A DNA stretch of 14,823 nucleotides, taken from Flavobacterium psychrophilum (GTDB lineage: Bacteria > Bacteroidota > Bacteroidia > Flavobacteriales > Flavobacteriaceae). The notes under the pieces were generated by a model, which was not told the origin of the DNA, did not search any database, and worked only from the letters and a program-made list of their open reading frames with translations. The translations under genes were made by a program, and so were the position numbers. The DNA is taken from contig CAMBHH010000077.1 of NCBI GenBank assembly GCA_945866505.1, positions 1-14,823 of the forward strand, in the 5' to 3' direction. The stretch's first letter is position 1. Every line of letters begins with the position of its first letter. This document shows, piece after piece, positions 6,835-14,796 of this stretch.

Positions 6835-8166
6835 ATGGCATGTACAAGTTGTTCAACTTCTGATGGAGGCGCTCCAAAGGGTTGTAAAAATAATGGGACT
6901 TGCGGCACCGATAGCTGCAATAAATTAACAGTTTTTGATTGGCTTTCGAATATGAGTTTACCCAATGGAGAAACTCCTTTTGATTGTGTCGAAATTCGTT
7001 TCAAAAATGGGAGAAAAGAATTCTATCGCAATACCGAAAAGCTAACTTTAAGCATTGGAGACATTGTCGCTACTGAAGCTTCTCCAGGACACGACATAGG
7101 AATTGTGACCCTGACAGGGGAATTGGTGAAGATCCAAATGAAGAAAAAAGGAGTAAATCACACCAGTCCAGATATTACTAAAGTGTACCGAAAAGCATCT
7201 CAAAGAGATATTGATATTTGGTCTGCTGCACGAGATAAAGAAGAACCGATGAAGGTTCGTGCACGTGAATTAGCAATTTCTCAAAAGCTAGAAATGAAAA
7301 TTTCTGACATCGAATTTCAAGGCGATGGTTCAAAAGCAACGTTTTATTACACAGCCAATGATAGAGTTGATTTTAGACTTTTAATCAAAGACTTTGCTAA
7401 AGAATTTAGCACCAGAGTCGAGATGAAACAAGTCGGACTCCGTCAAGAAGCTGCTCGCTTAGGCGGCATTGGATCTTGTGGAAGAGAATTGTGTTGTTCA
7501 ACGTGGCTAACCGATTTTAGAAGCGTAAACACCTCGGCAGCTCGTTACCAACAATTGTCATTAAACCCACAAAAACTGGCGGGACAATGCGGAAAATTGA
7601 AATGTTGTCTCAATTATGAGCTCGATACTTATATGGATGCTTTGAAAGGTTTCCCTGATTTTAACACCAAATTAGTAACTGAAAAAGGCGATGCCATTTG
7701 TCAAAAACAAGATATTTTCAAAGGGTTGATGTGGTTTGCTTACACTAATGACTTTGCCAATTGGCATGTTTTAAAAATCGAACAAGTCAAAGAAATTGTT
7801 GCCGAAAATAAACTAAAAAACAAGGTTGCTTCTCTCGAAGATTTTGAAATTGTGATTGCTGTAGAGCCTGAACAACACTTTAATAACGCAATGGGTCAAG
7901 AAAGTTTAACCCGTTTTGACCAACCAAAGAAAAAGAAAAAATCAAATAAAAAACGCAAAAGCGGTGAGATTTTAATTGTTGCAAATAATGGAAGTGGCAA
8001 TAACAATGCCAATAGCACCAGCCATAACAATAGCAATAATAATAACAGGCAAAACAATAATAGGAATAGGCCAAATAACAATGTCAAAACTGATGTTGCA
8101 AACGATAAGAAACCTGTAGTAGCCAGAAAACCTATAATTATTACTAAAAATGAGAATAAGGAATAG
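6835..8166 (+). CDS. ricT: PSP1-domain protein of the RicT/YaaT family with Asn-rich tail
   Basis: This 443-residue cytoplasmic protein belongs to the RicT (YaaT) family. In Bacillus subtilis, RicT with RicA and RicF forms an Fe-S-carrying complex that acts with RNase Y in mRNA maturation. It has the PSP1 core (about residues 50-290), with RQEAARLGGIG and the two conserved cysteine clusters Cys215-x4-CysCys(220-221) and Cys252-x4-CysCys(257-258). The N-terminus adds five cysteines (3, 6, 17, 23, 28) in a Gly/Ser-rich stretch, as in Bacteroidetes members. After residue 363 the protein turns into a Lys-rich stretch and then an Asn-rich low-complexity tail (about 384-416), probably disordered and perhaps RNA-binding. 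The end of the gene overlaps the start of gldH by 17 bases, so the two are translationally coupled. The role in flavobacteria is inferred from the family; partners RicA and RicF are not in the window. Confidence 0.9.
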   Translation: MACTSCSTSDGGAPKGCKNNGTCGTDSCNKLTVFDWLSNMSLPNGETPFDCVEIRFKNGRKEFYRNTEKLTLSIGDIVATEASPGHDIGIVTLTGELVKIQMKKKGVNHTSPDITKVYRKASQRDIDIWSAARDKEEPMKVRARELAISQKLEMKISDIEFQGDGSKATFYYTANDRVDFRLLIKDFAKEFSTRVEMKQVGLRQEAARLGGIGSCGRELCCSTWLTDFRSVNTSAARYQQLSLNPQKLAGQCGKLKCCLNYELDTYMDALKGFPDFNTKLVTEKGDAICQKQDIFKGLMWFAYTNDFANWHVLKIEQVKEIVAENKLKNKVASLEDFEIVIAVEPEQHFNNAMGQESLTRFDQPKKKKKSNKKRKSGEILIVANNGSGNNNANSTSHNNSNNNNRQNNNRNRPNNNVKTDVANDKKPVVARKPIIITKNENKE

Positions 8167-8629
8167 CGCATTACTAGTTTTAGTTGCAATTCTCTTTTTT
8201 TCGTGTGACAAAAAAAGAGTTTTCGACGAATACAAATCCGTTGGAACCGCTTGGCACAAAGACAGCATTGTAACTTTCGATTTGCCCGAATTAGATTCAA
8301 CAAAACGCTACGATCTTTTTGTAACTTTGAGAGATAACAACAATTATCCGTTCAACAATCTCTTTTTGATTGTAGGAATTGAAATGCCAAATGGTTTTAC
8401 AAAAGTGGACACTCTTGAGTATAAAATGGCTAATCCTGATGGATCGTTAATGGGAGATGGCTTTTCGGATATTAAAGAAAGTAAACTTTTCTACAAAGAA
8501 AAAGTACGGTTTAGAGGAAAATACAAAGTAAACATCAAACAAGCAGTTCGTGAAAACGGAAAAGTTCCTGGAGTAACCGCTTTAGAAGGAATCACCGAAG
8601 TTGGTTTTAGAATAGAAAACAGAGATTAA
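8150..8629 (+). CDS. gldH: Gliding motility lipoprotein GldH
   Basis: This 159-residue lipoprotein is GldH, one of the lipoproteins required for flavobacterial gliding; gliding and the type IX secretion system share many gld genes. It starts with a signal peptide ending in ILFFS-Cys19, a clear lipobox. The mature sequence KKRVFDEYKSVG...AWHKDSIVTFDLPELDSTKRYDLFVTLRDN is what I recognise as the GldH family, with a predominantly beta-rich body. The start lies inside ricT in another frame (17-base overlap), and mrcA begins nine bases after its stop codon, so it is the middle gene of an operon. Length is normal. The precise molecular role of GldH is not established; an envelope position fits both its lipid anchor and its cell-wall-synthesis neighbour. 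Confidence 0.92.
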   Translation: MRIRNSALLVLVAILFFSCDKKRVFDEYKSVGTAWHKDSIVTFDLPELDSTKRYDLFVTLRDNNNYPFNNLFLIVGIEMPNGFTKVDTLEYKMANPDGSLMGDGFSDIKESKLFYKEKVRFRGKYKVNIKQAVRENGKVPGVTALEGITEVGFRIENRD

Positions 8630-8638
8630 AAAGTAATT

Positions 8639-10951
8639 ATGGCTAGTCAAAAAAACAATATTCAGACAAAAAATACCGAAAAAGACATAAACTATTATAA
8701 AAAGAAATTCTGGAAAGTTTTCTTTTATGGACTTGGCGGATTGTTATTATTTTTCTTGTTTGCTTCATGGGGACTTTTTGGTTCGATGCCCTCATTCGAA
8801 GATTTGGAAAATCCCGATTCTAATTTAGCGACTGAAATCATTTCGTCTGACGGTGTGATTTTAGGTAAATATTTTGAAAAAAACAGATCGCAATTAAAAT
8901 ATTCTGACTTACCCAAAAACCTTGTCGATGCATTGGTTGCTACTGAAGATGCGCGTTTCTACGAACATTCAGGAATAGATGGAAGAGGAACTTTGCGAGC
9001 AATTGCAAGCTTGGGAACAAGCGGTGGTGCAAGTACCTTAACACAACAATTAGCAAAACAATTATTCCACGGAGAAGGTTCAAAATTCTTGCCTTTTAGA
9101 ATCGTCCAAAAAATCAAGGAATGGATTATTGCCATCCGATTAGAAAGACAATATACAAAAAGTGAAATCATCGCCATGTATTGCAATGTGTATGACTTTG
9201 GAAATTATTCGGTTGGTGTAAGTTCGGCAGCGCAAACCTATTTTTCAAAAGCACCCAAAGATTTAACAATTGAAGAATCGGCAATCTTAGTTGGAATGTT
9301 CAAAAATTCAGGTTTATACAATCCTGTCAAAAACCCTCAAGGTGTTAAAAACCGTAGAAATGTGGTGCTTTTGCAAATGGAAAAAGCTGGGATTATTACC
9401 GAAGGACAAAAAGAAAAACTTCAAGCTTTGCCAATCACCTTACATTTCAAACTAGAAAGTCACCGTGAAGGAACCGCCACGTATTTCAGAGAATATTTAC
9501 GAGATTACTTGAAAAAATGGATGGAGGAAAACAAAAAAGCAGACGGTTCCGATTATAACATTTACAAAGACGGCTTAAAAATCTTCACCACCATCGATTC
9601 TCGTATGCAATTGTATGCTGAAGAAGCTGTTGAAAAACATATGGCAAACCTGCAAGAACAATTTTTTATTGAAGCAAAAACAAATAAAAACGCTCCTTTT
9701 GTCAACATCTCTCAAACTGAAACGGATCGTCTTATGAACCAAGCAATGAAAGCTTCATACCGCTGGACAGTAATGACAGAAATGGACAAATCCGACGAAG
9801 AAATTAAAGCTTCTTTCAGCCAAAAAACCAAAATGAAAGTCTTCACATGGAAGGGTGAAAGAGATACCATTATGACACCTTTGGATTCCATTCGATATTA
9901 CAAACATTTTCTGCAATCGGGTTTAATGGCAATGGAACCTCAAACGGGTAACATCAAAGCCTGGGTTGGCGGCATCAATTACAAATATTTCCAATACGAT
10001 CACGTAGGTCAAGGCGCAAGACAAGTTGGTTCTACATTCAAACCATTTGTATATGCAACTGCCATCGAACAATTAGGAATGTCTCCCTGCGATACCATTC
10101 TTGATGGTCCGTTTATGATTCGAAAAGGGCGTCATCACGTAACTGAAGATTGGGAACCAAGAAATTCCGACAACAAATACCGTGGAATGGTAACTCTCAA
10201 ACAAGGTTTGGCAAACTCCATTAATACAATTTCAGCAAAATTAATAGACAAAACAGGTCCTGAAGCAGTAGTAGAATTAACACACAAATTAGGTGTAAAA
10301 TCTGAAATCCCTGTCCAACCCTCTATTGCACTTGGTGCAGTTGATATCACTGTAGAAGACATGGTCGCTGCCTATGGAACTTTTGCCAACCAAGGTGTTT
10401 ACGTAAAACCTCAATTCATTAGCAGAATAGAAGATAAAAGTGGCGTAGTAATCTACGAACCCATCCCAGAATCTCACGATGTGTTGAACAAGGACATCGC
10501 TTTTGCTGTCATCAAATTACTCGAAGGTGTTACCGAAAGTGGTTCTGGTGCCAGATTAAGAACTCAAGGTGGCGGAAGCGGAGATAATCGCTGGACTGGC
10601 TATCCTTATATGTTTACCAATCCAATTGCTGGAAAAACCGGAACCACACAAAATCAATCCGACGGTTGGTTTATGGGAATGGTTCCCAACCTAGTTACAG
10701 GAGTTTGGGTCGGTTGCGAAGACCGTTCAGCACGTTTCAAAAGCCTAACTTATGGGCAAGGAGCAACTGCTGCTTTACCCGTTTGGGCTTATTTTATGAA
10801 AAAATGCTATGAAGACGAAAACCTCAAAGTCTCCAAAGAAGATTTCGACAGACCAGCCAATCTTTCTATAAAAGTAGATTGTTACAGAGCAAGAGCCGTT
10901 GTAAAAGACACCACGGCTGTAGAACAAGAAACCGAAGAATTCGGGTTGTAG
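8639..10951 (+). CDS. mrcA: Class A penicillin-binding protein 1A (bifunctional glycosyltransferase/transpeptidase)
   Basis: This 770-residue inner-membrane enzyme polymerises glycan strands from lipid II and cross-links the peptides in the periplasm. A short cytoplasmic tail precedes a single membrane segment at about residues 24-44. The GT51 glycosyltransferase domain (about 65-245) has the motif EDARFYEHSGID with catalytic Glu103, and GASTLTQQLAKQLF at 130-143. The transpeptidase domain (about 420-720) has all three motifs: Ser465-TF-Lys468, Ser527-I-Asn529, and Lys666-Thr-Gly. An insert of about 100 residues (320-420) lies between the domains, as in other Bacteroidetes PBP1A proteins. All key residues are intact. 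It is the last gene of the ricT-gldH-mrcA operon, with no terminator before it, and a repeat-like hairpin element follows. Confidence 0.95.
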   Translation: MASQKNNIQTKNTEKDINYYKKKFWKVFFYGLGGLLLFFLFASWGLFGSMPSFEDLENPDSNLATEIISSDGVILGKYFEKNRSQLKYSDLPKNLVDALVATEDARFYEHSGIDGRGTLRAIASLGTSGGASTLTQQLAKQLFHGEGSKFLPFRIVQKIKEWIIAIRLERQYTKSEIIAMYCNVYDFGNYSVGVSSAAQTYFSKAPKDLTIEESAILVGMFKNSGLYNPVKNPQGVKNRRNVVLLQMEKAGIITEGQKEKLQALPITLHFKLESHREGTATYFREYLRDYLKKWMEENKKADGSDYNIYKDGLKIFTTIDSRMQLYAEEAVEKHMANLQEQFFIEAKTNKNAPFVNISQTETDRLMNQAMKASYRWTVMTEMDKSDEEIKASFSQKTKMKVFTWKGERDTIMTPLDSIRYYKHFLQSGLMAMEPQTGNIKAWVGGINYKYFQYDHVGQGARQVGSTFKPFVYATAIEQLGMSPCDTILDGPFMIRKGRHHVTEDWEPRNSDNKYRGMVTLKQGLANSINTISAKLIDKTGPEAVVELTHKLGVKSEIPVQPSIALGAVDITVEDMVAAYGTFANQGVYVKPQFISRIEDKSGVVIYEPIPESHDVLNKDIAFAVIKLLEGVTESGSGARLRTQGGGSGDNRWTGYPYMFTNPIAGKTGTTQNQSDGWFMGMVPNLVTGVWVGCEDRSARFKSLTYGQGATAALPVWAYFMKKCYEDENLKVSKEDFDRPANLSIKVDCYRARAVVKDTTAVEQETEEFGL

Positions 10952-10954
10952 TTT

Positions 10955-11061
10955 CTAGGAGCTGTTTGCTTCGCCAGTTCGCTGTAGCTCGTGTCCTGCT
11001 GTACACTGTATCTTTTGTGGCGAACCCCGCCACAAAAGGATGCCGTTCCAATCAGGGCTAG
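10955..11061. repeat. Dispersed intergenic repeat with a strong central hairpin
   Basis: The element is bounded on both sides by CTAG (10955-10958 and 11058-11061). Its centre is a perfect 11-bp stem, CTTTTGTGGCG at 11012-11022 with CGCCACAAAAG at 11028-11038, around the loop AACCC. The GC-rich text (GGAGCTG near the left end, AGGGCTAG at the right) differs from the AT-rich intergenic DNA around it. It matches, from memory, a repeat family scattered between genes in flavobacterial genomes. It has no T tract, so it is not a classic terminator, though the hairpin may protect the 3' end of the mrcA transcript. Confidence 0.65.
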
Positions 11062-11094
11062 GGCATTGGTTTCAAAATATAAACTGAAGTAACT

Positions 11095-11916
11095 ATGAGA
11101 AAAACAGCTGTTTTTTGGATTTTATTGATGAGTTTATCTATGTCTTGTCAAACAAAAAACGGTCGGGACAAAGAAACTATTGTTCCTGAATTCAACAAAA
11201 TACTTGCCAGTTTAAAAGTAAAAGGATCAATTTTAATCTACGACTTTACAGATAAAACGTATTACTCTAATGATTTTTCTTGGGCTAAAACTAGATTTAT
11301 TCCAGCATCGACTTTCAAAATTCCAAATTCAATTATAGCACTTGAAACTGGTGTAATTAAAAACGAGTCCGACGTTTTTAAGTGGAATGGAGAAAAAAGA
11401 TGGAATAAAAAATGGGAACAAGATTTAACTTTCAAAGATGCGTTTCAGGTTTCTTGTGTGCCTTGTTATCAGGAAGTAGCGCGAAAAATTGGTGTCGAAA
11501 GAATGAAAGATTATCTAAAGAAACTCAATTATAAGGAAATGATTTTTGATAGTTCAACCATCGACAATTTTTGGCTTGATGGAGCGTCTAAAATAACTCA
11601 AATCCAACAAATTCAGTTCCTAAAAAGATTCTATTTTTCAGAATTAAACATTTCAAAAAGAACCGAAACAATAGTGAAAAGCATAATGTTAATCGAAAAA
11701 ACCGAAGATTATACCTTTAGCGGAAAAACAGGTTTGTCCGTAAAAAATGATTTGTATAATGGTTGGTTTGTTGGTTATTTTGAAGTAAAAAACAAAGTTT
11801 ATTTCTTTGCTACAAATCTAGAACCTATCGAAAAAGAAGCAGCAAATGAAGCCTTTTACTCGGCTAGAATCAATGCAACGAAACAAGCCTTCAAAAATGT
11901 GAAAATATCGAATTAA
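11095..11916 (+). CDS. Class D (OXA-like) beta-lactamase family lipoprotein with altered YGN motif
   Basis: This 273-residue protein has an N-terminal signal ending in SLSMS-Cys18, a lipobox, so it is probably anchored to the envelope instead of free in the periplasm. The serine beta-lactamase motifs are Ser72-TF-Lys75 (the lysine is carbamylated in active class D enzymes), Ser120-Cys-Val122, Lys211-Thr-Gly213, and GWFVGYF just after. The class D FWLDG segment with Trp160 is also present. The usual YGN motif is replaced by Tyr146-Lys-Glu148. Two cysteines flank the second motif (SCVPC, 121 and 124). It follows the repeat element after mrcA without an obvious promoter and sits 33 bases before scoA. 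Beta-lactam hydrolysis is plausible but unproven; it may be an intrinsic species gene, and no adjacent mobility gene suggests recent transfer. Confidence 0.85.
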   Translation: MRKTAVFWILLMSLSMSCQTKNGRDKETIVPEFNKILASLKVKGSILIYDFTDKTYYSNDFSWAKTRFIPASTFKIPNSIIALETGVIKNESDVFKWNGEKRWNKKWEQDLTFKDAFQVSCVPCYQEVARKIGVERMKDYLKKLNYKEMIFDSSTIDNFWLDGASKITQIQQIQFLKRFYFSELNISKRTETIVKSIMLIEKTEDYTFSGKTGLSVKNDLYNGWFVGYFEVKNKVYFFATNLEPIEKEAANEAFYSARINATKQAFKNVKISN

Positions 11917-11949
11917 AACGCTTTTAATTGTTTAAGTTAGTAACTAATT

Positions 11950-12654
11950 ATGATCAACAAAAAAGTAAACAACGTACAAGAAGCGCTCCAAGGAATCGAA
12001 AACGGAATGACCCTAATGCTGGGTGGTTTCGGATTGTGCGGCATTCCAGAGAATTCCATTGCAGAACTCGTCAAAAAAGAAACCACCGATCTAACCTGTA
12101 TTTCCAACAATGCAGGCGTCGATGATTTTGGTCTTGGATTGCTTTTACAAAAACACCAAATCAAAAAAATGATTTCTTCCTACGTAGGAGAAAATGCCGA
12201 ATTCGAACGCCAAATGCTGACCGGCGAACTCGAAGTAGAACTTATTCCGCAAGGAACTCTAGCCGAACGTTGTCGAGCAGCCCAAACCGGGATTCCCGCT
12301 TTTTTCACACCAGCAGGTTTCGGAACCGAAGTAGCCATTGGCAAAGAAACCCGAGAATTCAACGGAAAAATGCACATAATGGAATTGGCATTCAAAGCCG
12401 ATTTTGCCATTGTAAAAGCTTGGAAAGGAGACACAGCAGGAAACCTCATCTTCAAAGGAACCGCTCGAAACTTCAATCCGTGTATGGCTGGCGCCGCCAA
12501 AATCACCATCGCCGAAGTCGAAGAATTAGTCGAAGCCGGAACCCTCGATCCCAACCAAATTCATATTCCCGGAATATTTGTGCAACGCATTTTTCAAGGG
12601 GAACAATATGAAAAAAGGATTGAGAAGAGAACAAATAGAAAACAAATTGATTAA
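11950..12654 (+). CDS. scoA: 3-oxoacid CoA-transferase subunit A
   Basis: This 234-residue protein is the alpha subunit of a succinyl-CoA:3-oxoacid CoA-transferase (SCOT). The enzyme moves CoA from succinyl-CoA to acetoacetate in ketone-body or fatty-acid breakdown. Family landmarks are [15 protein letters not shown] at the nucleotide/CoA-binding N-terminus, [34 protein letters not shown], and [14 protein letters not shown], with [14 protein letters not shown] and [15 protein letters not shown] towards the end. Length is normal and the C-terminal KRTNRKQID is typical. The B subunit would usually follow directly, but here a four-helix-bundle gene sits between. Local composition is GC-rich for this window (33 of 60 bases in 12481-12540). 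An acetate-type transferase (AtoD) is a less likely alternative. Confidence 0.93.
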   Translation: MINKKVNNVQEALQGIENGMTLMLGGFGLCGIPENSIAELVKKETTDLTCISNNAGVDDFGLGLLLQKHQIKKMISSYVGENAEFERQMLTGELEVELIPQGTLAERCRAAQTGIPAFFTPAGFGTEVAIGKETREFNGKMHIMELAFKADFAIVKAWKGDTAGNLIFKGTARNFNPCMAGAAKITIAEVEELVEAGTLDPNQIHIPGIFVQRIFQGEQYEKRIEKRTNRKQID

Positions 12655-12686
12655 TGTGGAAATGCATCAATTAATTCAATAATTAT

Positions 12687-13031
12687 ATGGAGAAGGAAAA
12701 TATAATCGTTTCAAAGACAATTGATTTTGCGTTAGAAATCATCTCTTTTTGTGAGATTTTAGAGCAAAACAGAAAATTTGTATTTCCAAATCAATTATTA
12801 AAATCTGGAACTAGTATTGGTGCAAATGTTCACGAAGCTCAAAATGCAGAAAGCAGAGCCGATTTCATTCATAAAATTAAAATAGCTGCAAAAGAAATTG
12901 AAGAAACAAAATATTGGTTAATTTTGTGTGAAAAATCACCAAATTATCCCATTGAACCTACATTGAAATCCAAAATTAACGAAATTGGACTTATTGTTTA
13001 TAAAATTATAAGTAGTAGTAAATCCAGATAA
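12687..13031 (+). CDS. Four-helix-bundle protein (23S rRNA intervening-sequence protein family)
   Basis: This 114-residue protein belongs to the small all-helical family (S23/IVP, TIGR02436) first seen in intervening sequences of 23S rRNA genes and widespread as single genes in Bacteroidetes. The hallmark segments are present: ALEIISFCEIL, PNQLLKSGTSIGANVHEA, NAESRADFIHKIKIAAKE, and EETKYWLILCEKS. It should form a homopentameric or similar helical assembly as other members do; its cellular role is unknown. It interrupts the scoA-scoB pair, is markedly AT-rich (17 G/C in the 60 bases 12721-12780, against 33 and 31 in matching stretches of scoA and scoB), and is followed by a degenerate short tandem repeat. 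These point to insertion as a unit. No transposase or clear flanking duplication is seen. Confidence 0.9.
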   Translation: MEKENIIVSKTIDFALEIISFCEILEQNRKFVFPNQLLKSGTSIGANVHEAQNAESRADFIHKIKIAAKEIEETKYWLILCEKSPNYPIEPTLKSKINEIGLIVYKIISSSKSR

Positions 13032-13074
13032 TTAAGCAATTTACTAATATATCAATTGAAAAATGGATTCATTA

Positions 13075-13153
13075 AAATTGACATATTTTCAAATTGATAC
13101 ATTGTTACATCTTCACATTGTTACATTTTCACATTATTTCATTAATACATTTG
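13075..13153. repeat. Degenerate AT-rich short tandem repeat before scoB
   Basis: The stretch is built from variants of ACATTTTCAAATTG / ACATTGTTACATCTTC. The clearest copies are TTACATCTTCACATTG at 13105-13120 and TTACATTTTCACATTA at 13121-13136. Units are roughly 13-16 bases with drift. The array fills the gap between the four-helix-bundle gene and scoB and probably came with that gene. A TACATTTG at 13146-13153 looks like a -7 element but is part of the repeat. Confidence 0.65.
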
Positions 13154-13157
13154 AATT

Positions 13158-13814
13158 ATGCTTTCCAAAGAACAAATAGCCAAACGCATTGCCCAAGAAG
13201 TCAAAGACAAATACTTTGTCAACCTCGGAATTGGTATTCCAACTCTAGTGGCAAACTATATCCCAAAAGGAATTGACGTAGAATTTCAAAGTGAAAACGG
13301 CGTTCTAGGAATGGGACCTTTCCCTTTTGAAGGAGAGGAAGACGCGGACTTAATCAATGCTGGAAAACAAACCATCACGACTTTACAAGGAGCTTCTTTT
13401 TTTGACTCGGCAATGAGTTTCGGAATGATTCGTGGGCAACACGTCGATTTGACGATTTTGGGCGCGATGGAAGTGGCCGAAAACGGCGATATTGCCAACT
13501 GGAAAATCCCCGGAAAAATGGTCAAAGGAATGGGCGGTGCCATGGATTTAGTTGCTTCGGCCGAAAATATAATCGTGGCTATGATGCACGTTAACAAATC
13601 GGGAGAAAGTAAAATTCTCAAAAAATGTACTTTGCCCTTAACAGGCGTTGGTTGTGTAAAAAAAGTAGTGACCGAGTTAGCAGTACTCGAAATAACTCCA
13701 AAAGGTTTTAAACTTTTAGAACGCGCGCCAGGAGTTTCTGTAGAGCATATCATCGCTTCCACCGAAGCAAATTTAATTATCGAAGGCGAAATTCCAGAAA
13801 TGGTGATTGATTAA
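13158..13814 (+). CDS. scoB: 3-oxoacid CoA-transferase subunit B
   Basis: This 218-residue protein is the beta subunit of the SCOT-type CoA-transferase and partner of scoA. It carries the catalytic glutamate Glu46 in SENGVLGMGP, which forms the glutamyl-CoA thioester intermediate. Other landmarks are NLGIGIPTLVANYIP, MEVAENGDIANWKIPGKMVKGMGGAMDL, and CTLPLTGVGCV. Length is typical and the sequence is intact. A four-helix-bundle gene plus tandem repeat now separates it from scoA by about 500 bases, yet both remain on one strand and could still be one transcript. It converges on trpS with 10 bases between the two stop codons and no recognisable terminator. Confidence 0.94.
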   Translation: MLSKEQIAKRIAQEVKDKYFVNLGIGIPTLVANYIPKGIDVEFQSENGVLGMGPFPFEGEEDADLINAGKQTITTLQGASFFDSAMSFGMIRGQHVDLTILGAMEVAENGDIANWKIPGKMVKGMGGAMDLVASAENIIVAMMHVNKSGESKILKKCTLPLTGVGCVKKVVTELAVLEITPKGFKLLERAPGVSVEHIIASTEANLIIEGEIPEMVID

Positions 13815-13824
13815 ATTTTAAAAT

Positions 13825-14796
13825 TTACTCAAACCCTAATTTTTCTCTCACTCTAGCTAAAACTCCATTGGCAACAACACCAGCTTTTTCAGCTCCTACT
13901 TTCAATAACCCATCAACTTCTGCAAGATTTTTAATGTAATAGTTATATTTCTCTCTCTCGGTTTTGAATTTTTCTACAATCAATTCAAATAAGGCTTGTT
14001 TGGCGTGACCGTAACCGTAATTTCCGCCTAAATAATTGGCTTTCATTACTTCTATTTGTTCTTGGGTTGCCAATAAGGAATAAATAGCAAAAGCATTACA
14101 GGTATCGGGATTTTTGGGAGCTTCAAGCGGTGTGCTGTCAGTTTCGATGCTCATTACTTGTTTGCGTAAGGCTTTATCATCCAAGAAAACATTGATAATA
14201 TTATTGGCTGATTTACTCATTTTTCCGCCGTTGGTTCCGGGAACCAACATACTGTTTTCTTGAATTTTGGCTTCAGGAATGACAAAAGTTTCTCCCATTT
14301 GGTGGTTGAAACGAGAAGCCACATCTCGTGTAATTTCTAAGTGTTGCAATTGGTCTTTTCCAACCGGAACAAACTGCGCATCGTATAATAATATGTCAGC
14401 AGCCATCAACATTGGATAGGAAAATAATCCAGCATTTACGTCTTCTAATCGATCGGCTTTGTCTTTGAAAGAATGCGCCAATGTCAATCTTTGAAAAGGA
14501 AAAAAGCAACTCAAATACCAAGACAATTCAACTGTTTGTGGAACATCGGACTGACGGTAAAAAACTACTTTGTTTACATTTAATCCACAGGCAAGCCAAG
14601 CTGCTGCGGTGCTATAGGTGTTTTCTCTTAATGTTTTTCCGTCTTTAATTTGGGTTATCGAATGCAAATCGGCAATGAAAAGAAAGGATTCGTTTGCTGG
14701 ATTATTCGATAATTCAATTGCTGGAATGATTGCGCCAAGTAGGTTTCCTAAATGTGGTGTTCCTGTACTTTGAACGCCGGTGAGTATTTTTGCCAT
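13825..14796 (-). CDS. trpS: Tryptophan--tRNA ligase
   Basis: This 323-residue cytoplasmic class I synthetase charges tRNA-Trp. The HIGH-type motif is TPHLGN near residues 13-18, after the family start AKILTGVQSTG. The KMSKS loop appears as GGKMSKSANN. The ATP/tryptophan-site segments SYPMLMAADILLY and VPVGKDQLQHLEITRD are also present. Length is normal for bacterial TrpRS. The start is the ATG at 14796; 27 bases of upstream DNA remain in the window, with AATCTTTG (minus strand, 14816-14823) as a one-mismatch -7 candidate cut by the edge. Its 3' end nearly meets scoB, so the two transcripts probably overlap. Confidence 0.97.
   Translation of the reverse strand: MAKILTGVQSTGTPHLGNLLGAIIPAIELSNNPANESFLFIADLHSITQIKDGKTLRENTYSTAAAWLACGLNVNKVVFYRQSDVPQTVELSWYLSCFFPFQRLTLAHSFKDKADRLEDVNAGLFSYPMLMAADILLYDAQFVPVGKDQLQHLEITRDVASRFNHQMGETFVIPEAKIQENSMLVPGTNGGKMSKSANNIINVFLDDKALRKQVMSIETDSTPLEAPKNPDTCNAFAIYSLLATQEQIEVMKANYLGGNYGYGHAKQALFELIVEKFKTEREKYNYYIKNLAEVDGLLKVGAEKAGVVANGVLARVREKLGFE

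Noticed and set aside
7896..8303. Long minus-strand hydrophobic reading frames opposite the end of ricT
   Set aside because: Leu/Tyr/Cys-rich runs arise because the Asn codons of the ricT tail read as hydrophobic codons in reverse; no family resemblance.
10879..11061. A 60-codon plus-strand reading frame across the mrcA end and the repeat
   Set aside because: It lies in another frame over mrcA and the hairpin repeat, is rich in Arg and Cys without a family pattern, and has no promoter of its own.
12645..12672. AATTGAT/ATCAATT inverted repeat at the end of scoA as a terminator or insertion boundary
   Set aside because: The stem is 7 bp of mostly A/T with a 14-base loop and no T tract, and no matching sequence is found at the other edge of the insert.
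13146..13153. TACATTTG as a -7 promoter element for scoB
   Set aside because: It ends only five bases before the ATG, has no suitably spaced -33 element, and belongs to the tandem repeat.
13075..13153. A CRISPR array
   Set aside because: The units are 13-16 bases, adjacent without unique spacers, and degenerate; no cas gene is nearby.
13094..13276. A 60-codon plus-strand reading frame starting in the tandem repeat
   Set aside because: Its first half is just the translated ACATT-type repeat and its second half is an out-of-frame reading of scoB.
13286..13762. A 158-codon minus-strand frame opposite scoB, and a similar one at 12180-12554 opposite scoA
   Set aside because: Both mirror well-conserved CoA-transferase genes and resemble no protein family; they result from the codon bias of the sense strand.
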